From assembly GCA_965230005.1 (NCBI GenBank), contig OZ245934.1, forward strand, positions 3,534,001-3,598,000: DNA of 64,000 nt, in the 5' to 3' direction. The translations under genes were made by a program, and so were the position numbers. The notes beneath the pieces were generated by a model. It did no database searches. It worked only from the letters and a program-made list of their open reading frames with translations, and had not been told where the DNA came from. Positions 16,381 to 24,177 of this stretch are shown in pieces (within the stretch, counting starts at the first letter, position 1; every line of letters starts with the position of its first letter). The stretch comes from SZUA-309 sp965230005 (GTDB taxonomy: Bacteria; Pseudomonadota; Gammaproteobacteria; Pseudomonadales; Azotimanducaceae).

Positions 16381-16947
16381 TCATCCGATCTGACTGAGCT
16401 TCAGGAGCTTTTTCAGATCGTCGAGGACCGGTCGGCCACCATCGGACCAGGGGTAATAGAGCACCAGATTGCCAATGGGATCGACGATGTAGATGCCGTT
16501 GACCAGGCCTTCCAGGGAACCCTGGAGGGGCACGAGCTTCGGGTATTCGGCGAGGACCGGTTGCTCTGCCCCGGGCCGCGTGACCAGGCCCCGCTGCACC
16601 CGGTCCATGTCTTTGTTCAACAACACGTGCAGCTGCCGCATCTGAAAAACGGCTTCCGCACAGTCTTCGGCACAAACGCCGTCGGACACCACCCAGAGCC
16701 ACCAGGTCTGGCCTTCCAGGAGCGGTTGGCCGTTTGCCTGCAGGAGCTCGAGGTCTGCCGCGGTCACCGGCGGGTCAACGAAGGTGCCTTTGTTGGTCGT
16801 GCCCCAGACGCCGCCGTCCTGGGCAAGATAAAACAGCAGCCAGGACGAGCCGAGGGTAAAGAAGGCAATCGCGAACATGGCCAGGAGCAGTTTTCGATTC
16901 CGAGCCGTTCGGTCCTCGGTGCTCATGGTGTCAGGTGTGTCTGTCAT
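16381..16947 (-). CDS. Membrane-anchored SCO-like protein of the oxidase cluster
   Basis: 188 residues from the ATG at 16947; a TTG five codons earlier and an ATG at 16926 are alternatives. One membrane helix (about 22-45) is followed by a periplasmic thioredoxin-like domain of the type encoded between surf1 and ctaA in Pseudomonas. A CAEDC motif near residue 90 has the CxxxC spacing of SCO proteins and lies in the matching place. The ends LVNGIYIVDPIGNLVLYYPW and DDLKKLLKL also fit the fold. It overlaps the end of surf1 by about 17 bp. Function is not established; a copper or thiol role in oxidase assembly is likely from context. Confidence 0.75.
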   Translation of the reverse strand: MTDTPDTMSTEDRTARNRKLLLAMFAIAFFTLGSSWLLFYLAQDGGVWGTTNKGTFVDPPVTAADLELLQANGQPLLEGQTWWLWVVSDGVCAEDCAEAVFQMRQLHVLLNKDMDRVQRGLVTRPGAEQPVLAEYPKLVPLQGSLEGLVNGIYIVDPIGNLVLYYPWSDGGRPVLDDLKKLLKLSQIG

Positions 16948-17653
16948 CCCGTCTGAATCCAATTATCAGAAAACCAATGGTCAACGCGGTGGCGAGGCCA
17001 AACCACTGCACCGCATAACCCCTGTGCTTGCTCGCCGGCATGTTCAACAACGTCGGCGCCGCTTCGAAGACACCGGGCTGTCCTGCCTCGAGGCGCAGCT
17101 CCCGGGGCTCGGCATTGTCCAGAAAGGCCGCCATTCTTGCCACCTCCAGGCGCTGAATCACCTTTGGCCAGCCGTCGGCCCAGCGATCTTCGCCGAACAC
17201 CGGCAAAAGGCCGAGTTCCGGCCAGACGAGTCCCACAATGGTCAGCTCATCTTCCGGCGTGGTGACCTCGGGGAGGGAGCGGCGGCTGCGATCGCCGACC
17301 AGAAAACCCCGGTTAATGAGCCAGCGCCGGCCATCGTTGGCCTGAAACACAGAGATCACCGCAAAGCCGACGGCGCCTTCTCTGGTCTGATTGTCGAGCA
17401 GAAAGTCACGGCCCTGCTCGTAGCGGCCAACGAGGCGCAGGCGCTGAAAGTCGGCGATCGAGTCGCCGGGCGAAACCGCCCGGGCACCAATGCGCTCCAA
17501 GTAAGCGGCCTCAAAGGCCCGTTTTTCCTCGGCCCGTTCGAGCTGCCAGTTGCCCAGCCCGAGGGTCAGCGGCAGGAACAGAGCCACAAACAGGCTCATC
17601 TTCCAGCCGGGCCGAAAACGGCGGGCGACACCAATTTCACGCATGACGGCCAA
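16931..17653 (-). CDS. SURF1-family cytochrome oxidase biogenesis protein
   Basis: 240 residues with the SURF1 layout: an N-terminal membrane helix (about 20-38, followed by GNWQLERAEEK), a periplasmic domain with LVGRYEQGRDFLLDNQTREGAVGF and the hallmark WLINRGF, and a C-terminal helix after the conserved GYAVQWFGLA. SURF1 helps insert heme a into oxidase subunit I. It is divergent from the small plus-strand genes at 17656 and 17826 and overlaps the next assembly gene. Confidence 0.9.
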   Translation of the reverse strand: MAVMREIGVARRFRPGWKMSLFVALFLPLTLGLGNWQLERAEEKRAFEAAYLERIGARAVSPGDSIADFQRLRLVGRYEQGRDFLLDNQTREGAVGFAVISVFQANDGRRWLINRGFLVGDRSRRSLPEVTTPEDELTIVGLVWPELGLLPVFGEDRWADGWPKVIQRLEVARMAAFLDNAEPRELRLEAGQPGVFEAAPTLLNMPASKHRGYAVQWFGLATALTIGFLIIGFRRDDRHT

Positions 17654-17655
17654 CC

Positions 17656-17829
17656 ATGACCCTGCTGACGCGTTTTGGGCATTCAGTTAAAGTGACCGAG
17701 CCCCGGCCGCAACTGCCCTGGGGTCTGCTCGCCGCGATCAGCACCTTCGTCAGGCTGACCATTCCTGGTTTTCCATTCGAGCGACTCCGTTACCTGCTTT
17801 ATCCAGTGTTGGGACCGACCTTCTCATGA
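17656..17829 (+). CDS. Possible 57-residue small protein coupled to the twin-TM gene
   Basis: An ATG frame of 57 codons ends with TGA overlapping the ATG of the next gene (ATGA at 17826-17829), which is typical of translational coupling. The product is basic, with a moderately hydrophobic centre (LPWGLLAAISTFVRL). No family is recognised and no strong ribosome site precedes the start, so it may be only a chance leader frame. Confidence 0.35.
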   Translation: MTLLTRFGHSVKVTEPRPQLPWGLLAAISTFVRLTIPGFPFERLRYLLYPVLGPTFS

Positions 17830-18095
17830 CCATCAAGATCATCATTTTCGTTCTGCTCATCGGCGTCATCGCAAGCCTCATGAGCGGTCTCGTGTTCCTC
17901 TTCAAGGACAGCAACAAACCCGATTCCCGGCGAACACTGCATGCGCTCGGCGTACGCGTAACGCTCGCCGCGGCCCTGCTGGGGACCATTTTTTACGGGC
18001 TCTATACGGGCCAGCTGCGCATGGGCACCAACGCGCCGTGGCACAATTATGACCAGGCCTCGCAGAACGCAGCCGGGGAAATCGACCCGCAGTAA
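17826..18095 (+). CDS. Twin transmembrane helix small protein (DUF2909)
   Basis: 89 residues with two hydrophobic helices (about 3-25 and 43-62) joined by a basic loop containing DSNKPDSRRTLHALGVRVTLA, the signature of the DUF2909 family. Homologues are regularly found in opposite orientation between coxC and surf1 in gammaproteobacterial oxidase clusters, as here. The function is unknown; an assembly role is inferred only from this conserved location. Confidence 0.85.
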   Translation: MTIKIIIFVLLIGVIASLMSGLVFLFKDSNKPDSRRTLHALGVRVTLAAALLGTIFYGLYTGQLRMGTNAPWHNYDQASQNAAGEIDPQ

Positions 18096-18161
18096 CCCCC
18101 ACCTTAGTCGATTGCCCCAGTGACCTCCGCTGCCGCTTCCGGCGGCTCGATCACCAGGCAC

Positions 18162-18191
18162 AAAAAAGCGGGCTCAGGGCCCGCTTTTTTT
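18162..18191. terminator. Bidirectional intrinsic terminator
   Basis: A GCGGGC/GCCCGC stem with a 5-nt loop, preceded by six A and followed by seven T. It lies between the convergent twin-TM gene (+) and coxC (-) and can terminate both. Confidence 0.9.
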
Positions 18192-18211
18192 CTGACTGTC
18201 TTTCGCGTCCT

Positions 18212-19126
18212 TTAGAACACGTAAACGAAGAAGAACAGGCAGACCCAGACCACGTCGACGAAGTGCCAGTACCAGGACGCTGCTTCAAAGCCGAAGCAAT
18301 CCTCCGGCGCAAAGTGCCCTTTGATGGCTCGCGCCAGCGATACGATCAGGATGAAAGTACCCAGGGTCACGTGAAAACCGTGAAAACCCGTGAGGATGAA
18401 GAAGGTGGAGCCGTAGATCCCGCTCGAGAGGGTCAGACCCAGGTCGTTGTAGGCATGCACGTACTCCCAGGCCTGCAGCACCAGGAAGATCACGCCGAGA
18501 GCCACGGTCAGGCCCAGCCAGCCAATGAGCTTGGCGCGCGCCTGGTTTTTAATGGCCGTGTGGGCAAAGTGCACGGTCACGGAAGAGGTGAGCAGGATCA
18601 CCGTGTTCCAGAAGGGCAGGTACGAGCCCCAACCCAGTACCCCCGGCGATTCCATGCTTTGTGCGGGCGCCTCGAAGAGAGCGTTGTCCGGATTACTCAT
18701 CACCGGCCACTCCGCGGAGAAATCCGGCCAGAGGTAGTCACCCGTCAGCCCTTTTGCCCCTTCACCGCCGAGCCAGGCGACCGCAAAGGTTCGGGCATAA
18801 AACAGGGCGCCGAAGAAGGCGGCGAAGAACATGACCTCCGAGAAGATGAACCAGCCCATGCCCCATACGTAGGAGCGTTTCAGCTGCTCATTGGCGAGCC
18901 CCTGCTGATTCTCCTCGATGACCTTGGCGAACCAGTAGAAAAGCACGACGGCGAGCACGAGGCCGCCGACCCACATCATCCAGGTGCTGGTATCCGCCCC
19001 CGACTTGATGTCATTCAGCCAGGTGCCGAAGCCCGCCAGCAACATGAAGGCGCCGAACGCGATCCACACCGGATACCATCCGTTGTGAGGCACGTAGTAG
19101 ACCGAAGGGTCTGTTTGGCTAGCCAT
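18212..19126 (-). CDS. coxC: Cytochrome c oxidase subunit III
   Basis: 304 residues, somewhat longer than the bacterial minimum because of an insert after the third helix. It has seven predicted membrane helices and the family segments YVWGMGWFIFSEVMFFAAFF (with the conserved Glu), LLTSSVTVHFAHTAI, FFILTGFHGFHVTLGT and ASWYWHFVDVVWVCLFFFVYV at the C-terminus. Subunit III stabilises the proton-pumping core. It is the fourth gene of the coxB-coxA-cox11-coxC run. Confidence 0.96.
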   Translation of the reverse strand: MASQTDPSVYYVPHNGWYPVWIAFGAFMLLAGFGTWLNDIKSGADTSTWMMWVGGLVLAVVLFYWFAKVIEENQQGLANEQLKRSYVWGMGWFIFSEVMFFAAFFGALFYARTFAVAWLGGEGAKGLTGDYLWPDFSAEWPVMSNPDNALFEAPAQSMESPGVLGWGSYLPFWNTVILLTSSVTVHFAHTAIKNQARAKLIGWLGLTVALGVIFLVLQAWEYVHAYNDLGLTLSSGIYGSTFFILTGFHGFHVTLGTFILIVSLARAIKGHFAPEDCFGFEAASWYWHFVDVVWVCLFFFVYVF

Positions 19127-19174
19127 GTGTATTCACTCCCGATCTAGATTCTTAGGGTTTGCACCGGCCTGCAG

Positions 19175-19762
19175 CTAACCGCCGCCAAGCGTTTGGGTGC
19201 TGGATCCTTCAGGCCGCTCCTGACCGCCTGAAAGTTCCGTGATGTCGAATAGCGCGTAAGAGAGCGAGATCGACTGGACGTTGTCCGGTAGATTCGCGTC
19301 GACGATAAAGCGCATGGGCATCGCCATCTCTTCGCCAGGCTCGAGCACCTGCGACTCGAAGCAGAAGCACTCGGTCTTATGGAAGTACTCGGCCGCCGTC
19401 AGCGGTACCACGGACGGGATGGCCTGACCGACCATGCGTCTGTCCGTGGTGTTTTTCACATAGAAGACGGCTTCGTTGAGCTCTCCCGGGTGCACGCGCA
19501 TGCCCCCTTTATCGGACCAGAAATCCCAGACCATGCCCTGATTGGTGTTGGTGATGAAATTCACCTTCACCAGCCGGCTGCGGTCGACCCGCTGGTCGGC
19601 GGGGTCGTAGGTGTACTGGCCACCGGTGTCGCCGCCCAGTCCCGTGACCTCGCAGATCAGGTCATACAAAGGGATCAGGGCCCAGCCGAAGGCGAACATT
19701 CCGACGACGAGGAACACGAGTTTCCTCACCGTCTTGCCATGGTTCGCCTGGACCGTGCTCAT
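19175..19762 (-). CDS. ctaG: Cytochrome c oxidase copper chaperone CtaG/Cox11
   Basis: 195 residues with one N-terminal membrane helix (about 14-33, ending PLYDLICEVTG) and a periplasmic immunoglobulin-like domain. The copper-binding CFCF motif (Cys132, Cys134) and a membrane-proximal Cys37 are present. Cox11 supplies copper to the CuB site of subunit I, whose gene lies 37 bp upstream. The C-terminal 25 residues are polar and not conserved in the family. Confidence 0.93.
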   Translation of the reverse strand: MSTVQANHGKTVRKLVFLVVGMFAFGWALIPLYDLICEVTGLGGDTGGQYTYDPADQRVDRSRLVKVNFITNTNQGMVWDFWSDKGGMRVHPGELNEAVFYVKNTTDRRMVGQAIPSVVPLTAAEYFHKTECFCFESQVLEPGEEMAMPMRFIVDANLPDNVQSISLSYALFDITELSGGQERPEGSSTQTLGGG

Positions 19763-19799
19763 GCGTAACTGTTCCTGCTGTCTGCCTGAAGCGCCGCGA

Positions 19800-21413
19800 T
19801 CAGCTGTGCGCTTCCGCGTCCGTGACCTTCGGCGGATGCGTGAACGAGTGGTAGGGCGCCGGCGAGGGCAGCGTCCACTCGAGGCCGTGCGCGCCTTCCC
19901 AGACGCGATCGGTGGCCGGCTCGCCGGAGCGGATAGCCTTGATCACGAGGTAGAGGAAGAGCAGCTGCGAGAAGCCGAAGATGAACGCGCCGATGGAAGA
20001 CAGCATGTTGAAGTCCGCGAACTGCAGGGCGTAATCAGGGATCCGACGCGGCATGCCGGCCAGCCCTGAGAAGTGCTGTGGGAAGAAGGTGACGTTCACA
20101 CCGATGAACGACAGCCAGAAGTGCAGCTTGCCGAGGGACTCGTCATACATGCGGCCACACCACTTCGGCAGCCAGTAGTAAACGGCGGCAATGATCGAGA
20201 ACAGCGCGCCGGGCACGAGCACGTAATGGAAGTGTGCTACCACGAAGTAGGTGTCGTGGTACTGATAGTCCGCGGGGGTGATCGCGAGCATGAGCCCCGA
20301 GAAACCGCCGATCGTAAACAGAATGACGAACGCGATGGCAAAGAGCATGGGCGTCTCGAAGGTCATTGCCCCTTTCCACATCGTGGCCACCCAGTTGAAA
20401 ACCTTCACCCCGGTCGGCACGGCAATCAGCATGGTCGCGTACATGAAGAACAGCTGTCCGGCGAGGGGCATGCCCACCGTGAACATGTGGTGTGCCCAGA
20501 CGATGAACGACAGGAAGGCGATGGACGCCGTGGCGTACACCATGGAGTCATAGCCGAAGAGCGGCTTGCGCGCGAAGGTCGGAATGATCTGCGAGACGAT
20601 ACCGAAGGCCGGCAGGATCATGATGTAGACCTCCGGGTGCCCGAAGAACCAGAAGATGTGCTGGAACATGACCGGGTCACCGCCACCGGCTGCATTGAAG
20701 AAGCTGGTGCCGAAGTGAATGTCGAAGAGCATCATCGTGACCGCACCAGCGAGGACCGGCATAACGGCCAGCAGCAGGTAAGCGGTGATCAGCCAGGTCC
20801 AGACGAACAGCGGCATCTTCATGAGCGTCATGCCCGGCGCGCGCATGTTCAGGATCGTGGCGATGATGTTGATGGAGCCCATGATCGACGACGCACCCAT
20901 GAGGTGGACGCCGAAAATGAAGTAGGTGACCGTATCCGGCGCGTACGTCGTGGACAGCGGTGCATAGAAGGTCCAGCCGAAGTTCGGGCCGCCACCTTCC
21001 ATGAACAGCGTGGAAATCAGCATTCCGAAGGCGAACGGCAGGATCCAGAAGGACAGGTTGTTCATGCGCGGCAGCGCCATGTCCGGCGCGCCGACCATCA
21101 TCGGCACCAGCCAGTTAGCCAGACCAACGAAGGCGGGCATGATCGCCCCGAAAACCATGATGAGACCGTGGTTGGTCGTCAGCTGGTTGAAGAATTCCGG
21201 ATTAACGAACTGCAGACCGGGCTGGAAGAGCTCGGCGCGGATGCCAAGGGCCAGCACGCCGCCGATCATGAACATCAGGAAGCTGAACCAGAGATACAGC
21301 GTGCCGATGTCTTTGTGGTTGGTGGTAAACAGCCAGCGCGCCAGACCCTTATCCGGGCCATGGTCGTGATGGTCGTCGTCGTGGGCGTGTCCTGCTTCTA
21401 CAACTTCACTCAT
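19800..21413 (-). CDS. coxA: Cytochrome c oxidase subunit I (aa3 type)
   Basis: 537 residues with 12 membrane helices after a His/Asp-rich start. All redox ligands are visible: low-spin heme His82 and His396, high-spin heme His394, CuB His259, His308 and His309, and Tyr263 of HPEVY for the His-Tyr crosslink. D-channel residues (Asn100, Asp111) and the K-channel Lys337 are present, marking an A-type proton pump. With subunit II carrying CuA and a cytochrome c, this is a caa3/aa3-type terminal oxidase. It lies between coxB and cox11 on the same strand. Confidence 0.97.
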   Translation of the reverse strand: MSEVVEAGHAHDDDHHDHGPDKGLARWLFTTNHKDIGTLYLWFSFLMFMIGGVLALGIRAELFQPGLQFVNPEFFNQLTTNHGLIMVFGAIMPAFVGLANWLVPMMVGAPDMALPRMNNLSFWILPFAFGMLISTLFMEGGGPNFGWTFYAPLSTTYAPDTVTYFIFGVHLMGASSIMGSINIIATILNMRAPGMTLMKMPLFVWTWLITAYLLLAVMPVLAGAVTMMLFDIHFGTSFFNAAGGGDPVMFQHIFWFFGHPEVYIMILPAFGIVSQIIPTFARKPLFGYDSMVYATASIAFLSFIVWAHHMFTVGMPLAGQLFFMYATMLIAVPTGVKVFNWVATMWKGAMTFETPMLFAIAFVILFTIGGFSGLMLAITPADYQYHDTYFVVAHFHYVLVPGALFSIIAAVYYWLPKWCGRMYDESLGKLHFWLSFIGVNVTFFPQHFSGLAGMPRRIPDYALQFADFNMLSSIGAFIFGFSQLLFLYLVIKAIRSGEPATDRVWEGAHGLEWTLPSPAPYHSFTHPPKVTDAEAHS

Positions 21414-21422
21414 GGCTGCCTG

Positions 21423-22580
21423 TCACTCCTGGCTGGCGGTGAATTCAATGACGTCGCGCGGCTGCGTGATGTCGCCGGTATTGTTACTCCAGCTGTGGCG
21501 CTGGTAATGCGTCACCGCGGCAATCTGTGCGGCGTCCAGCTGCTTCCCGAAGGCCTGCATGGCGGTCCCGTACTTACCATTTACGATGATGTTCAGGTGG
21601 TCTTCCCGAGGACCGGTGGCAATGGCGCTGCCGTCGATGGCCGGGAACACGGGCGGTACACCCTTGCCATTCGGCTGGTGGCAGGAGGCGCAGTAGGTGG
21701 CGTAAACCTGCTCACCCTGCGCCATCAGCTCGTCTTCCGTGAAGGTTTTCGAGAGCGCTTCTTTACGCGCTTCTTCTGCGACGAGGCGCTCGGCATACCA
21801 GGCGTCGTACTCTTCTTCCGGCATGGCGTGCACGACGATGGGCATGAAGCCATGGTCCTTGCCGCATAGCTCGGTGCACTGGCCCCGGTAGATGCCCGGC
21901 TCCGGGACGATCGTCCAGAGTTCGTTGAGCATGCCGGGGATCGCGTCGCGCTTGATGCCGAACTCAGGCACCCACCAGGCGTGAATCACGTCTTCCGCCG
22001 TGATCAGGAAACGCACTTTGCGGTTGGTGGGAATGCGCAGCGGCTCATCAACGTCCAGCAGGTAGAACTCGCCTTTTTCACTACGACCGCGGATCTCGTC
22101 CTGCGACGTCTTCATGTTGGAGAAGAAGCCGAAGGTCGAGTTGAAGTCGTCGTCCAGGTATTTGTACTGCCACTTCCACTGATAGCCGCGCACCTCGATG
22201 TTGAGGTCTTCGCCGCCGGTGTCGTACATGGCCACCAGCACCTGCGTCGCCGGGTAGGCCATGGCGATCAGGATCAGCGTCGGCACCAGCGTCCAGGCGA
22301 TCTCGAGCTTGGTGCTTTCATGAAACTGCGCCGGCTCCTGACCGGAGGACTTCCGGTGGTGGATGAGCGACCAGAAGATGGCTCCGAACACGACGACGCC
22401 GATCGCTACACAGATGTAGAAGATCAGCATGTGCAGGTCGAAAATCGAACGGCTGATCTCCGTGACGCCAGGCGTCATGTTGAGTTCGTCCGCTCCTGCC
22501 CCGACCGCAACGAGGGCAAGAACAAACCCGACAACAAGCCGGGCCACTGGCGTTAGCCTTCTATCATTCACCTTAGGCAC
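21423..22580 (-). CDS. coxB: Cytochrome c oxidase subunit II with fused cytochrome c domain
   Basis: 385 residues from a GTG at 22580 with an AAGGA site seven bases upstream; GTG codons at 22622 and 22571 are alternatives. A signal helix is followed by two membrane helices and the CuA domain. Ligands are His200, Cys235, Glu237, Cys239, His243 and Met246 (CTELCGKDHGFM). The electron-entry aromatic cluster GYQWKWQYKY is present. A C-terminal cytochrome c has CASCH at 297-301 and a methionine in YGTAMQAF. The fusion supplies the oxidase with its own electron-donor heme. It is the first gene of the oxidase operon. Confidence 0.95.
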   Translation of the reverse strand: MPKVNDRRLTPVARLVVGFVLALVAVGAGADELNMTPGVTEISRSIFDLHMLIFYICVAIGVVVFGAIFWSLIHHRKSSGQEPAQFHESTKLEIAWTLVPTLILIAMAYPATQVLVAMYDTGGEDLNIEVRGYQWKWQYKYLDDDFNSTFGFFSNMKTSQDEIRGRSEKGEFYLLDVDEPLRIPTNRKVRFLITAEDVIHAWWVPEFGIKRDAIPGMLNELWTIVPEPGIYRGQCTELCGKDHGFMPIVVHAMPEEEYDAWYAERLVAEEARKEALSKTFTEDELMAQGEQVYATYCASCHQPNGKGVPPVFPAIDGSAIATGPREDHLNIIVNGKYGTAMQAFGKQLDAAQIAAVTHYQRHSWSNNTGDITQPRDVIEFTASQE

Positions 22581-22908
22581 CTTGCGTATCCTTGAGAATT
22601 CTCTTGAGTCAGGTGGGCGCACGGCTGCGGTCTACTCTTCGGCGACGCGCAACGATCCACTCCCGAAAACCCGTCTGAAGCATTGCTGCGGTGGACGCCG
22701 CTGCAATTCCCGGGAGCGACGAAAGGCCCGCCATCGTCTGCGACGGCCGACCTGATTCACTCACAAAACCTCCCCCGGCCCCGAGCGAACGCTTTACTCT
22801 CCAGGAAGTTGAGACAACTCCTCAGACATGGCTCAGTGAGGACTCTGTAAGGCGGGTTCTTTGCCGAACCGCTTACCCCGGTGTGAGCACCCCTGACTGG
22901 CAGCGCGA
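22581..22908 (-). other. Long 5' leader of the oxidase operon
   Basis: About 320 bp separate the likely promoter from the coxB start, with no credible gene. The stretch holds imperfect inverted repeats, for example at 22683-22709 (TTGC-GCGG against CCGC-GCAA with one mismatch) and around 22852-22874 (GGTTC/GAACC). A structured leader is possible. Confidence 0.4.
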
Positions 22909-22936
22909 ATTATACTGCGCGGCCTCCAATTGACAA
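22909..22936 (-). promoter_or_regulatory. Sigma-70 type promoter of the oxidase operon
   Basis: On the minus strand TTGTCA (22936-22931) and a perfect TATAAT (22914-22909) are 16 bp apart. The site is upstream of coxB and faces it. Confidence 0.7.
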
Positions 22937-23002
22937 TAAATCCCGACAGAAACGCTAGGCTTTCAACGCGTTAGAGCGGGTTTCTGGCTGACCGACTGTC
23001 GG

Positions 23003-23263
23003 TCAATCGGCAGGATCCGAACGATCCTTGCTGGCTGGAACGCCGAGGATCCGCACCGGCTGGGCAACGGCACCGGCATCGGTGCTTTTCAGAGCGCCGT
23101 CGAGACGGTTCTTCGGTGCCTGACTGCTGGCCGAGTCGAGGTCGTCTTCATGGCCGCAGGCCACACAGCGCCGCCGGCTCCGGGCTTCGTCGAGGAACTG
23201 CAGCCGGTCCATGACGCCGCAGCTGGGGCACACGGCACCGGCGATAAATCGTGGCCGGCTCAC
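23003..23263 (-). CDS. yheV: YheV-family zinc-ribbon protein
   Basis: 86 residues. The start RPRFIAGAVCPSCGVMDRLQF and the second knuckle RRRCVACGHEDD give two CxxC pairs for one zinc ion and match E. coli YheV, which is shorter (66 residues) and lacks most of the tail seen here. Its function is not known. It overlaps aroE by 4 bp and is the last gene of the dprA-aroE-yheV run. Confidence 0.8.
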   Translation of the reverse strand: MSRPRFIAGAVCPSCGVMDRLQFLDEARSRRRCVACGHEDDLDSASSQAPKNRLDGALKSTDAGAVAQPVRILGVPASKDRSDPAD

Positions 23264-24084
23264 GATCCCGCCTCCAGCAGCTCGAGCACGGGCCCCACGT
23301 CAGGGCGTTCCCCCCGCCAGAGCTCGAAGGCGAAGGCCGCCTGGCCCACGAGCATCCCAAGGCCATCGGCGACTGCCGCCGCCCCGGCTTCCCGCGACCA
23401 GCGGCAGAAGGCCGTTTCGCCGCCGTAGACCATGTCGTAGCAGAAGGCGCCCTGGACGACCGACGGCGCGATCGGCGGTACGGCGTCATCGAGGCCGGCA
23501 GAAGTCGCATTGATCACGAGGTCGAAGCCTCCCTTGAGTTCATCGAAAGCGAGGGTATTCACGGGCCGCTCACTGATCTGGCTCAGCTTTCCCGCAAGCG
23601 CCTCGGCGCGGGCCAGGGTGCGATTGGCAATGACCAGCTCCCGCGCCAGGCCTTCCATGAGCGGCCGGGCCACCCCGCGCGCAGCACCACCAGCGCCCAG
23701 GAGCAGCACCCGCAGACCGGCGGCGCCCGGACGGAGCAGCCGGTCGAGATCGAGCATGAGTCCAGCACCGTCCGTATTGTGCCCGGCGCGGCTGCCGTCT
23801 TCCTCGAGAACGATGGTATTGACGGCCCCGGCGAAGGCGGCATGGTCGCTGCAACGATCCACCCACTCAGCGGCTTCGCCTTTGAAGGGCACCGTGACGT
23901 TCACGCCCCTGCCACCCTCTCTGAAGAACGCCGCGACGGTTTCGGCGAAGCCGTCGACGGGCGCTTCAATCCTGTCATAACGCAGGCTCTGTCCGGTCTC
24001 TTGAGCAAAGGCCTGGTGAATCCGCGGCGAGAGCGAGTGGCTGACCGGATGGCCCACTACCGCATAGCGGTCGATGCTCGTCAT
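23260..24084 (-). CDS. aroE: Shikimate dehydrogenase (NADP)
   Basis: 274 residues, standard length. Visible motifs are the shikimate-binding GHPVSHSLSPRIHQAF, GVNVTVPFKGEA with the catalytic Lys, NTDGAGL and the NADP Rossmann loop GAGGAARGV. It reduces 3-dehydroshikimate in aromatic amino-acid synthesis. It lies 93 bp after dprA and overlaps yheV. Confidence 0.96.
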   Translation of the reverse strand: MTSIDRYAVVGHPVSHSLSPRIHQAFAQETGQSLRYDRIEAPVDGFAETVAAFFREGGRGVNVTVPFKGEAAEWVDRCSDHAAFAGAVNTIVLEEDGSRAGHNTDGAGLMLDLDRLLRPGAAGLRVLLLGAGGAARGVARPLMEGLARELVIANRTLARAEALAGKLSQISERPVNTLAFDELKGGFDLVINATSAGLDDAVPPIAPSVVQGAFCYDMVYGGETAFCRWSREAGAAAVADGLGMLVGQAAFAFELWRGERPDVGPVLELLEAGS

Positions 24085-24177
24085 GGACGGGTAATCCGGG
24101 TTGGACCTGGAGGCCGGTCGCCGCTCAGGGCAAACTTCATGAACGTTCCTTTTGGGCAGTCGGGACCCGGTCGCCAG

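Noticed and set aside
17750..17989. 79-codon minus-strand frame over the twin-TM gene
   Set aside because: It is antisense to the DUF2909 gene and has no family features.
20073..21869. 598-codon plus-strand frame opposite coxA and coxB
   Set aside because: It is antisense to clearly identified oxidase genes; the His/Arg/Glu-rich translation is a by-product of GC-rich codon use.
22623..23002. Possible tRNA or small gene upstream of coxB
   Set aside because: No T-loop or acceptor-stem pattern and no credible frame were found; the stretch is explained as promoter and leader.
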